In this document: piece after piece, positions 1-12,500 of the stretch
Position numbering within the stretch: position 1 is the first letter of the stretch
Layout: each line of letters begins with the position of its first letter
DNA from: Salvator merianae
Taxonomy: Eukaryota > Chordata > Lepidosauria > Squamata > Teiidae
NCBI GenBank assembly: GCA_003586115.2
Contig: QVOM02000057.1
Span: forward strand, 1,804,163-1,868,162
DNA: 64,000 nt
Direction: 5' to 3'
Made by a program: the position numbers and the translations under genes
The notes under the pieces: generated by a model
Database searches by the model: none
What the model was told of the DNA's origin: nothing
The model's input: only the letters and a program-made list of their open reading frames with translations

Positions 1-488
1 AGGAACAGCCACCCCCAAAGATTTCTTAGAACTTCAAATGCACTCGTGAGCCCTGAAGAAATCAGCAACCCCACTCCAGGGTTCCCCCTGCCCCTCAACT
101 GGTGATACCAGTGCAGAGTTCTCCAAACATCACTGGGTTCTCCATCTTTCATTATCCCTCAACTTTGGCGGTGCTGGTTGGAGCTGGGGGAAGGCGTATT
201 CCTACTATTCCTTGGCCTGAAATCTTTATTTATTTATGAGGTCCAGTTCTGCCCTATTATGACAGAGACAGAAAATTATGAAAAGCAGGGGACCCAGAAG
301 ATCATAGAGGTCTTCTGGAAAACCGGCAAAAATAAAGCACAGAAAATCCTGGAAGCGTGAAGGAGCCTCTTTCCGAATAACAAAAAGATGCTCAGGTTAA
401 TGCCAAGTGCCCGTATCCTCCTGATTCCCTGTTGATTTTGCATCCTTACCTTGGCTCTCTGTTCCTTTCCCTTCTCCCTGTTCTGCAG
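1..488 (+). other. CGN: Probable CGN intron 1 (upstream non-coding sequence)
   Basis: This stretch ends at the acceptor before the first coding exon. It holds no repeat, promoter or ORF that I can support, and is read as the 3' part of the intron between the non-coding first exon and the coding start. Confidence 0.55.
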
Positions 489-517
489 GATTCTTTAAAG
501 TCCCTCCAGAGTGGAGA
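489..517 (+). other. CGN: CGN 5' UTR segment after splice acceptor
   Basis: A pyrimidine-rich tract followed by CTGCAG at 483-488 marks a splice acceptor. The 29 nt before the ATG are therefore untranslated sequence in the first coding exon. The remaining 5' UTR must come from an upstream exon that I do not see in bases 1-488. Confidence 0.75.
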
Positions 518-3500
518 ATGGACCACCACATGAATGGCACCGTAGCCGAGAAGCACAGCCCCATAGACTATGGGGTTCAGATCAGATTCATCAACGACCT
601 GAAGGAGCCCAGTAAACCACAGAAGATCCGCCCCAAGCCGGGATCGTACGGTGTGGCTGTGCGCGTCCAAGGCATCGATGGGCAGCCATTTGTGGTCCTC
701 AACAGTGGTGAGAAAGGCGGGGACTCCTTTGGGGTTCAGATCAAAAGCGAGAGTAAATATGGACCGCCGGCCTGGAGCCAACAGCCCGAGGAGACCTTCT
801 CAGGTTCTCCTGGGGCCGCGTCATCATCCAAGGACATCTCAGGTTCCATCAGCTCGGACTCGGACCTTCCAGAGAATCCATACGGGGCAAAACCGTCCCA
901 ATATGGCTCCCATTACAGCACCTCGGATGAGGAGCAAGGCTCAAGGTTGGTCCCAAAATTGGACAGCTTAGATGGTGCTCGCTTGAATCGCAGCGGCGGA
1001 TCCTCCCGGCCTCCGAGCGGCTACAGGACGCTGCCTCACCGGAAGTCCTTCGGGGAGCAGTTGCGGCGGACTCAGTCTCACAGTTCCTTGCTCAGCCCTG
1101 AGGCCGATGAGCCTGAAGAACCAAACCCTCCTAGGACTCAACCCACGAATGCCTCCCAGTCCCTGTATTCCGGAGGGGCAGTGAGGAGTACGGCCGGAAG
1201 TGACCTTGCGAGCCAGAGACTGCCCGCCTCTAGGGAGGAGCCTGCCTCAAGTGTCTCCGGGTTGAGACCTGTCCATAAATCACTATCGCCTAACCCAGAC
1301 CCATCCGTGCCTGCCCAACAGACCGTCAAAGAGGGAGGAGACATTGACACAAAGCCGCTATCTTCAGTTGACTCGCTGATCCACAAATTTGACGGGAAGG
1401 CCCAGCAGAGAGGGCGGACCTCCAGAAGAACGCGGGTTTCGCTGGACGACCGGAAGCGCTCCCAGAGCCTCGATGGAAGGGTCGCTTACCACGACACGGC
1501 CGACTCGCGAGAGCTCAGCTCGGACGCGCATCGGGGGAGCTTCCAAGGCCGGAGGGCAGCTTCGCCGCCCCGGCAGCCCGGCTCCTCTGAGTCCTCGGGG
1601 AGTAGAAATCTCAGCGGGGCCCTGGGGCAGCCGCTGAAGGAGAACGGACTCGACAAGACAAAAATGACCCGAGAGTGGGTCAACAAGAGCCTCAAGGAGC
1701 CGGCAACGGAAAAACTGCCGAGAAAATCCCAGTCGGATCTGCAGGTAATCGCAGGACTTGCGCTTGCTAGGAAACACTGTTGTCTCGCTCCTGTGGCAGT
1801 GGTTCACATTTCTGTTGTCTTGTTCCTAGCTGAAGTCGACCCCAGACCTCCTGAAAGACCAGCAAGAGGTGTCCCAACCTGGCAGCAGCGACTACACGAA
1901 GGAGCTGATCTATAGCATCTTGAAGGAGGGGTGAGCACTGCCAACCAGGAGTGACACAGTTGCTCCGTTTATTGATTGCGGTTCAGGCATGCCCCGTGGA
2001 CCCTGGTTTCACATCTCACTTGGGCAAACCACCCAAAGCCCTCTGTGGCCTGGAGAACTTTTTTGAAAACAAATTGTGTTCTACAAGTGAATGGAGCGCC
2101 TGGTGGGTTTTCGCTCCTGCAAAACTCAAAAACCAGCTCCGAGGGCAGTCTTCCCCCCCCCCCATAGGAGCTGCCCATAGGTTCCAACTTGTGGGAAGAA
2201 GGGAGGTAGCATGGAATGTTCTGTTTTGCCTCAGTTTAAACTGCTTGGGGGTGGGCGGGCCTTCTTTGTGGTGGCACCCACCCTTTGGAATACTCCCTCC
2301 TCTGAGATCCGTTGGTTGCTTACCGGAGACATTTCTTTTCACCTAGTAAGGCCTATTTCATGAAAATATAAAAAGATTGGGGGTTATAAGCTGCATTTTT
2401 TGATAGCCTGAAGTAGTTGACCTGGAATTCTGTTTGTCGTTTTCAGGAGCACAGAAAATGATATATCAGTGAAGAGAAAAACCAACCTGATTTTTGAGAA
2501 AATCCAAGCTCTTGGGGTGAGTCTCTTTGAGATACTATGAGGTGCGTTATAGTGGTTTGATGATTTCGGTGTAATCACTTTTTAGTTGTCACCTAGCAGT
2601 TCTGCACTGACCAGTCTACCAGACCAGCAGGTGGACTAGGAGCCTTCCTTCTCCACGCTGGTGCTGTCTTTGGGAGGCCCAGGTGGGGCAGGTAGTACGT
2701 TTGCTGCTCCAGTATACCAGCCAGGGTGGAATTTTCCACTGATTTATCTCTAATTCTTATAGAGGGCTTCTTGTAGTTCCACCTCTTTCAGATGTGTGAG
2801 GGGCAGTAATACTCAAGAGGGCCTTTTCAGTGGTGGCCCCCAGGCCAGTAGTTAAGATCAGAATGGAGCAGTGACTAGCGTTTTCCTGGATATACATATC
2901 TGCAATTTTTTAAGAAGTCATTCTTTTTCGTTCCCCCCAGCCTTCCATTTACTTTATTTACCTGTGTTAAGTCTTCAGGGGACTTGATTTTTTTTTGTCT
3001 GCATGTCCCCAGCTTGAGACATGTGAGCCCAGGTTAGTTGTGAAGCCAGGTGCTGTTGACCTGATGGATTTCCTTCTGCTTTCTGCTTTGTTTTTGGGGG
3101 TGCTGGTGAAGGTGGTCCCTTCCGTAGAAACAAGGACGTCATACCCTGAGGTGAGCAGTCTGAAGCAGAAGGCGGATGAACTGCAACGGAAGTTGGATGA
3201 AGAAACAAAGGTGTGGTTTTGGCACTTTTTTGATGTTAGGGTCGGTGCACTACCTCGTGGTCTGCCTTAGCTTTCTGGGAACCCGGCGTCCTTTCACTGG
3301 TACAATCCCTGCTTAGTTTGTGCAGTCCTGTGCTTCAGGGTCTGACTTGGGCGGCTTAGTTTTCCAGCTATACATCAAACCAGTGGGCCACAACTGGCCC
3401 TCAACTTGGAGCTGAATTAGCTTCCTGGATAATCCCAGAATGCCTGTAAAACTCTGCAGGGCTTTGTCCTGAATTGGATTCCAGGGTGACATGTATTTCC

Positions 3501-6500
3501 CTAGTGATTCACTTCTGTGCAGCCATCTTGTTTGTGGGAAAAGTAATGGCGTTTTAATGCAGTCATTCCTGTGCGGTGCTCAGAGCACATTAAAGACTCA
3601 ATAAGAAAAGGAATGCTTTGGTGGTCCAGGCCACTGGCCTATCTAGTCCATCAGCCTGTCCTCACAGTGGCCGCCCACTTGCATATGGAAGCCCACAAGT
3701 GGGGCCCAAGTCCACCCCTCACCCTGGCAACAGTCTCCTGGCAAAATGCCTCCCATTTCAGAGGAAGTCACATGGCAGTCAAGGCTAGTAGCCATTTTTA
3801 TCCTGTCATTCATGAACCCGTCCAAATCTGTGTTGAAACCATCCTTCCTGGTGGTCCACATGACATCCTGTGTCAGTGAAAGTTTCCCTATGTGCAGTGA
3901 GGAAAAAATGTTGCCTTCTGCCAGTCCTGGGTAGAGATGTGCAGGACTGCATTTGTAAGCTCTTGCGAGGTACACAAATCTCCCAAAAGGATCAGGAACA
4001 CGGAGTTCTGGTGTTTCAGGAACAGAAGAACAACTTTTCCCTTTGCTGCTTTCTCCACCGTCATAGGGCAGCACAGAAGTACTGTTAATAATGAAACTCA
4101 TGAGCCACTCTCTGGCATGACGTGTGCACTGAAACCTTTTATTTTCCCTACCTTTCCTTCTTTCCTTCCCCTTAAAAAACAAACAAAAAAGCTCCGCCAG
4201 AGGCTGGAACTTTCTCAGGACAGCCATAGAAATGGGGCCCCTCAGAACATGGAGATTCGTCTGGAGGAGCTGGAAGAGGAATGTCGCCGGCTTCGGGTGG
4301 CTTTGGAGAAGAAGGCTCAGGAACTCCATGGGGCTCTTGAGGAGTAAGTGCACGTTTATCGGCCTGGAAGGGAGAGGGTAATGGGGACACTGTGCTGGCA
4401 TTGAAAGATAACCCCAAGGAAGCGGCAAGTGATTAACCCTCGAACCCCTCTGGGCAAGGCTGTTTCCAAATCTAGAGAGCTCGTCTGGGGTTCCCAACTC
4501 TGCCATGGTTGTCTTAGGTAGTCTTACCTGCGTTCTTTCTCTGTTCACCACAGTCCCATATAAAACTCCAGAGAGTTAGCTGTATGTCCTGCTTTAGTTT
4601 TGTCAGCAAGAATGTTTTGAGCCTTTTCTTAAAACCTGCAATTGATGAAAGTGACGGAGATGGCTAGAACGCACTCCCACCCACCCACAACTGTCTCTGA
4701 TATGAAGCAAGAACCCCATGAGTTTTGTTTAAACACAAATGTCATGTTGATCTTCCAGGATCTGGAAGAAGAAAGTTGACGCCAGATTCTTTACTGTGTT
4801 TGGGTCAAGATTGTAAACCTTTTTTCTTCCTCTTCCCCATCTATCTCCTTTTCTCCTCCGCTCATGTTAACAAAAAAAATCCTCAGGTTGAGGGATGTGA
4901 AAACGGTCAAGGAACAGACAGAAGCCAAGCTGACCGACTTGGAGGATCAGCTGATGGAAATGCAAGAGGAACTTGACCGGTTCCGGGAACCGCTAGGTGA
5001 TGCATCAGATCGGGATGCTTTGCTGAAAGTACGTAGCTTCCGGATACCTTGCTACGAGATGAGATCAAGAGCTGTTTTCTAGAGCGTCTCCTTTTTTAAA
5101 CGGATTCCATCTTCTCTGTTTCTTCAGGAGTTGTTGGAAACTCGCGAGGAACTGGAGGACATCCTGAAGGCCAAGCAGAAGCAAGAAGAGCATCTTCGGC
5201 AGCGAGAGCGGGAGCTTACGGCCCTGAAAGGGGCCCTGAAGGAGGAGGTGGCCAGCCATGACAAGGAGCTGGACCGAGTGCGGCAGCAGTACCAGAAAGA
5301 CATGGAGCAGCTGAGACACAACATGGAAGACGTCTCCCAGGTGAGCAAAACCGTTGTAGAACTGTAGGACTAGTGCGACTCGTTAAGGGTACATCACTTT
5401 TGTTTAAACGAGGGAGCTCATATCGTGAAATCCTTTTCTATGTTTGAAATGAAATGAAAGAAAAGTTCCTTGTCTTTAGAAGATATCATGCCCCAGGAAG
5501 AATATGGGTGCCCTGGCCTTCTCTCTGTGCATGCAAGGAGGGTTCGCAAACTGCTTGACAAACCAGCGGTGTTGTAGATTCACACCATCATTGCTTGGCA
5601 AGAGACTCATCATGATACTATACGGCACCCGCTTTCCTGTTAGTGGGATCAACATGGTGGTCAAAAATTCTGCCACTGAGCGTGACAGTCTTGTCGGGTG
5701 TGTGTTTATGGTTTTGTGCTTGCATTCCCCACCCTGCTAAATGTCTGCCCCACCTGCTGTCCTCACCTAGGACCAGGCCATCCTGGAGGCAGAAAGGCAG
5801 AAGATCAACACGGTCGTGAGGAACCTTCAGCGGGAATTGCAGGAGAGCAACGAAGAGGCGTCCCACTGGAAGGAACTGTTCCACCGGAACAAAGAGGAAC
5901 TGCGCAGCACCAAACAAGAGTAAACGCTCTCTCTCTGCTCCTTCCTCATTCCTATTCCTTCTGGGAGTGGCAGAGAAACTGCCTGTGATGCAGAGGGTCA
6001 GAGTCCTCTAGCCTTGCCAAGAAGAGGGCACGGAAGTCACTGCACCTTACAACTTCTGCAGCAACCTCGCCCTCTTTGCGAGGGTTGGTGTTGTTGTTCA
6101 GTCGTTCAATTGTGCCCAAATCTTCGGGACCCCATGGATCACAACGCACCACTAATGTGACACAGTTGCTGAGTTCCTGCACAGTTTCCAGTTTGCAAAG
6201 AGAAACTGCTGCATATAGTGAATGCAGGCTGTGCTTTTTACTTCATGTTTATAGTGTGTTTATGTTGCTCTGCGAAGCATAATCGGCTGTTACGAGCTTT
6301 TGAGCTGAGTCTGACATTAGAAATGCCAACTGTGCCCCAACCCTTGAGACCCCCTTGTGTCTCCAGTTGTTGATGCAAAGTACTGGGGGTTTGATGCTTG
6401 TCCATGCAGGACATGACCTCAGGAATTAGCTTTGCCACCCAGATTGTGCACTGACCCCTTTTTTCAGAATTTTGCAGTGTGAGAGACTTTAACAAAATCC

Positions 6501-9500
6501 TGTTTTGGTTCTGTTCTCCATCACCCTTGCCCGCCCTATCCTTGACCTTTCTCAGGCTGATGCAAGTGAAGGTGGAACGTGAAGATTTTGAGGATGAGCT
6601 GAAGGAGCTCCGAGAGCGGTTCACGGTGATGCGACAGGAAGTCGATCAGGCCCGGAACAGCATCGGGGATAGCGGAGAGATCAGCCATCTCAGAAAGGTG
6701 CACTTGGTTTACTGTGGCACAGGGAGAGTCTGTCAATGGCTTTGAGTGGGACTAACTAAACAGAATAGCTCTGCCTAAGGCCGGTGTGCTACAAACATCA
6801 GTTCCCAGAATATCAATCTGGTCCATTTTCTGTTTGATTCATTCTCTCTCTCCTTTTCTCCTGTCAGGAGCTGCAGGAGCTCCGGGAGCAGTTGAGGGAG
6901 CTGACACTGGAGAAGCAGACCCAGGAGGAGCAGCTCCGTCAGCGTGAGAGGGAGTTGGTCTCCCTGAAGGAGGCTCTTGGAGCAGAGGTGGCCAACCATG
7001 ACCAGGAGGTTGAGGAGCTGAAGCAGCAGTTCCAGCGAAACGTGCAGCACCTCCAGAAGGACTACGAGGAGGCGTTCAAGGCAAGGATGACAGGGGCTGA
7101 GAGAGGAACGTGCCTTGGGGATTTGGGCATTGCGGACACAGTGTGTAGAAAGGGAAGGGTGCTGGGAGGAACCGAAAGCTGCCGATAAGATCCCAGGTGT
7201 GTAAGGTAGCGTGTCCAGACCAAACTTAGCTAAATTTTGAAGCCCTTACCAAATCCATGCTGGAGCTGCAGGTAGGATGAACATTCTGTATTAGAAAAGG
7301 TGGATTAGAGAAGGTTGGGGACGTGAGGGCCACACACTGTTTCTCTGAGGCGCCTCTGAGGCGCCCCTTTTGTCATGTCTGATCACAGCCTAACTCTTGC
7401 CGAGAGTGCTCGATATACGTAGAGTCCTAAATTTATAGTATTTACAATGTGTCACTGTCCTCCTGATGGGGGCAACTGAGCTTGCGGCTGTTTTAATTCG
7501 TTTCCTTTGCCCTCGTTTCCTCCCTCTGTTCAGATCAAGGCTGCATTGCAGGGGGAGAAGGAGGTGACCGAGCAGATGAAGAAAGCCATCGAGTCCACCC
7601 TGAAGGAGACGCAGGAAGAAAATGATGACCTCCGTCGGAAGATCCTGGGCTTGGAAACCCAACTCAAGGAATATCGGCACTTTGCGGACAACTGGCAGGG
7701 AACGGAGGCCAGACTGAAGGAGAAGATTGCCAAGATGGAGGTGACTACGGAAGAGAGGACCTCTGAGGAGAGGGGCAGAGGTTCTGCCTGGGAGAAAAGA
7801 GGGGGGAATTGTCCATCTCAGAGCCACCGTACAGTTATCCTTTCTCTCCCTTCTTCTCCCTACCTGCTTCCTTTCTCCCCCAGGCTGACCGCAGGCAGAT
7901 GGAAGAGTCCCTGGGAGAGTCCACCGAGCAAGAGCAGGAGCTGCTGCTGGTGAAGCGGACACTGGAGAGCCGCTTGGAGGAGGCCCAGCGCAGCCTCAGC
8001 CGGCTCTCCCGGGAGCACCAGGACCTGAGCACGTCTTACCAGGAGGAAATGAAGCAAAAGGAGCAACTCAAGCGGGCAAAGAGCGAACTGGAGGAGGAGA
8101 AGCGGCTGCTGGACAAGAGCATTGCGAAGCTGACGAAAGAGGTACGGGCAGCGCGGCCCCCTAGACGGGCATCTCCTTGGGCTTCCGTGCCAGCCAGGGC
8201 GACTCGGCTTCAGCTCAGCCGCTAAACGGGACCCTTGTGGGACTCTCGTCCACACCCTATGGACCGGGGGCTGTAAGTTGTTCCCCTGGTCCACTAGGGG
8301 GAGCAGGTTTACCTGGCTACGCCCTGGACTCACCTTAAGGTGTGTCAGCTGAGGAAGACCCTTCTGCTGCTCTGCTCTCTCTCTGTCTTGGTGTGATGTG
8401 GAAGCTAAAAATGTATTCTCCAGGGCTTCCGCCTCAGGGCTGGCAGTCATGTGACCGTGTGGGGGGAGGGGCTCTGTTCTGCACACATGCTCAGGAGGGC
8501 CCCACCCACAGGTAGTCGCATGCCATCAGGAACCTTTCTGCCCAGACCCAGGTACCTGCACCAGAACTAATGGGTACACAGTACAGTATTCTAGGTTCCA
8601 GCTGAGCACAATGGAAACTTTCCTGGAGGAAAGATCTCTACATCAGTAGAACAGTTTTGCCTATGGGGCTTATGGGTTCTCCATTTCTTGGGCAGCCACG
8701 TCTTGACAATGATTTAATTGACTTCCCCAATATTGCATAGGGTTGAATCATAGAATCATAGAATCATAGAGTTGGAAGGGACCTCCAGGGTCATCGAGTC
8801 CAACCCCCTGCTCAATGCAGGATTCACTAAAGCATCCCAGACAGATATCTGTCCAGCCTTTCCTCGAAGATCTCCAGCGAAGGAGAGCCCACCACCTCCT
8901 GTGACAACCTGTTCCAGTGACTGATTGCCCTTACGGTCAGAAAGTTTTTCCTAATATCTAGCCTGTATCTCCTCCCTTGAAGTTTCATCCCATTGTTTCT
9001 AGTCCTTCCTTCCTTCTTGCGCAACTGAGAATAGGGCCAATCCCTCTGCCCTGTGACAGCCCTTCAGATACTTGGACTAGATGGCCCTTGTGGTTCTTCT
9101 AACACCGTAATTCTATGCTTTTATGACATGTTCCATCGTTCACCTGGAGGCTGAGGATGCTCCAAGCAGAAGACAACCCGGTCAGCACGCTAAGATTTTT
9201 TTTGCAGCCGTTTCAATAGTTCTGTTGCTGCAGGAAGGATGTGTCCTGTTACCTTCAATTAAGGCACTTGGATTTAGGGAAAGAAAACTTCGCTCATCTC
9301 AGTCGCCTAGTAACCAAAGATTTCTCTCCTAGTCTCCTGATAGCAGATCAAGCTGAACTCTGTAAAAACAACAACCACCACCACCCATCCTTGTGGCAGT
9401 TAACTCCAAATTTGTTTCTCTCCCCGCCCCCAGCTGGATCAGATGGCCGAAGAGTCGCACAACGCGATGTCTGAGCTGCAGTCACAGCTGGAGGAATACA

Positions 9501-12500
9501 AAGAGAAATCCCGCAAGGAGATCACGGACTCGCAGAAGCAAGCTAAAGACAGGAATGCCGAAGTGGAGAAGATGCAATATAATTTAGGACGGCTACAGGA
9601 TGAGGTACGGAGCTCACCTTTTCCTCTTGAAGGCCGGCTGGGGTTTGTCTTGTCTTGTTTTTCCAAGCCAAGGCGAACAAAACCCCAAGGAGAACGGACC
9701 AGGCCGGGGATTTGAACCCTGCAGGCTTCAACTTCCAGCCTGGTGCTTTTAACCACTACGCTATACTGGAAGAGGGAACTCTGTAGCTACTCCCTAACGT
9801 TCCTTTGCCTTGGGGGTCTAGGGATTAGCTCTAGATCCGCACTCCGAGCCCCGTGCCTTCCGGTCCCCAGTAGCTTGGCCCCCTTGCTCACCCTTTCGGT
9901 CTTTCTGCCCCCGGTGCCCAAGGTCACGCGGCTGAAGCAGGCACTCCAGGACAGCCAGGCCGACCGCGAGAACGCCATCTTGGACAAGGAGCTTTTGGCC
10001 CAGCGCCTCCACAACCTGGAGCAGGAGATGGAGTCGAAGAGACGGTCCCAGGATGACCGATCCCGGCAAGTCAAGGCTTTGGAGGTGTGTTGTAGCCCTT
10101 CCCGGATCTTGGACAGAATCCTGGGAGGGTTCCGGCTCTTGGTTCTAGATCTCCACCACGCCGCGGGGCTGAACCCCATCCAAGCAGGGTACCTACTGGA
10201 AGTGTGCCAGTACTGGCAGCGGGGTCCCAAGTTATTACTTTATTTATCATCTAAATCTTGTGTCCTGCTCTTCACTCTGAGGTTCTAGAGCACTGAGGTT
10301 CTAGAGCACCCCAGTACAATGCATGGATGTTGAGATCCAAGTGGAGACGCAGTTGCTGGACACTTTTGTATCTGGACAACCCTAACCCTTTTGCCTTTGA
10401 TACGAAGTTGTTTTAGCATGTTGAATGTTCCATTTGCATTTTTGATCCATTTTTTTGTTTGTTTGTTTGTTTTAACTGTCTGCTGCACTGGGATCCAGGG
10501 AGAAAGGATAGGATATCAATTGGATTGTACGTTTTACAAATGCACAACCCAGAATTTAAATTTCAACTTTCCCCTTCTCCAAGACAGGGGAAAGAGAAGG
10601 CGTTTCTCCGCTTTGGGGGCTCCCCAAAAATGGTGCTTTTGTGTCTTTCCCAGAAGCTCTGAATACAGGGCCAGAGGAGCTGGAAATAAGTGATAATGAA
10701 ATTTTATTTCAAAACACCCCAGGCTTTTGACTAACCTTGGGGAAGTGGTGTTAACAGCAAAGCACTCTCCAATAGCAAGCAGCTGTGGCTGGAAGTGAGG
10801 GTAGCTTTTGGGGAGGGCAGGGGGGGCTTTGTACCTTGCAAATTGTGCCTTTGGTTCTTAAAGCCATCCTTGTGGTTTTTGGTATAAAGGGTACCCCATG
10901 CATGTAAATTCTCCCTGTGACAGCAGAGGGCAGCACTGCTTTTATATTTCTAATTTTTGGGCTAAGCTGTACTGTTTGTTGCTGTTTTTTTAAAAAATAG
11001 ACGTCCACCTCCTCCAACGGGATTACTTCAAAACTAGATAGTTTTGCCTGTATTTGCCTTCTTTAAAGCAGCAAACATTGCAGCAAAGCACTCCATCCTG
11101 TGGTTGCAAGCTCCTACGTTTTCCTGCACAGATTTTTTAAGAAAAACCTCCTGTATTTGTTTCTCAGGGATGGAGAGATGAAGGGAACGGGCACGAAGGA
11201 TGAAGAAGAATGGGCATTTTTTTTCTCCCAAGTTCTCTTCCTTTCCTTAATTCTTTTTTTTAAGCATTTACTTTCTAGCCAAAGTAGCATTTTGGATTTT
11301 TTTTTTCCCCCTGTCAAATGTGTTTGAAACTAGTGTCCTCCTTTTCTTCTTTTTGCTGCACACTGCAGGACAAATCCAAGCGCCTCGAAGTGGAACTTGA
11401 TGAGGAACGGAGCACAGTGGAGTTGTTGACGGAGAGGATCAACCGTACAAGGGATCAAGTGGGTCACATGAATGTGCTGCCATTTTGGCCCGGTGCAAAA
11501 CTTGCACCATTGTAGAGTTTCTGAGTTGGATGGACACCCGAGAAGCCTTTTGCCTAGGGCAGGAAATCTGCCACAGTGTTCTCCCCGGCCGCTGACCGTT
11601 CAGTTTGTATACTTCCGGTGGAAGAAGGCCCTGCAGTGAACACAGCTGAATGGTCCTTTCCACTGTGAAGTTTGTTAGAACACTTTGGCTTTCTTCCAGT
11701 TACCACCCAGTAGGTACTAGTGCGGAATGCATCCAGCTACTTGGCCAGTTTTGGTCTCTTCAGGGTGCTGCTGAACTTGGAAGTTTATCAACAAGGATGG
11801 CGGGCATCTTTGCCGTTCAGTGCTAAAGGCTGCACGGCCGTAATTAAATTTAGGGTTGTGTCCAACCAAAGTTTGTTCTTATTGAACCGTGCACGGAAAG
11901 CTGGGACTGTTAGGTGTTTCACCTTGCAAACCTGACCCTTTATGATAGTAAGGAAAAAGGAGAGAAGAAGAAGAACTTGGTTTTTATACCCTGCTTTTCT
12001 TGGCCGAAGCTGACTCAAAGCGGCTTACAAGGTTATTTTTCGCCCGAAGGCTTACATCTGTCTATCTTCCGCATCACACAATGTGATGCTCCCTATTCAT
12101 CTACTTGCAATTACTTGCTTTCGAACAGCTAGGTTGGCTGGAGCTAGAGGCCAGTAGAGGGCGCTCATCCCCTCCACACGGCAGACAGGGGCCTTGAACT
12201 CCGATCCTCCTATTGAAAGATCAGTGCCTTAACCACCTGCGCCACCGTGCCAGGGGATGCCAGTGAACGTAAGGGAGGTTAAACAGAGAATGCACTTACT
12301 CTCTGTTCTGTACTCTCTGCCGTTCCTGTTTCCCAGCTAGCCATGCAGCCAGGAGTGGGAATAGCTGCGTCGGGCTTTATGAGTACCCTCACCGCACAGG
12401 TAGGGAAATCCCTGCTTTTCCCTGGATTTCCCAGAGCTCTGACTTCTCTTTAGATATACACGCACACGTTTTTTGTGCTTTAGAGTTCGCCCAAATATAG

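Noticed and set aside
3643..4551. 302-aa minus-strand ORF
   Set aside because: It runs through an antisense CR1 fragment and antisense of a CGN exon. Chance open frame.
9680..9775. tRNA gene on the minus strand
   Set aside because: A and B boxes are present but no acceptor stem or cloverleaf can be formed. It is a SINE head.
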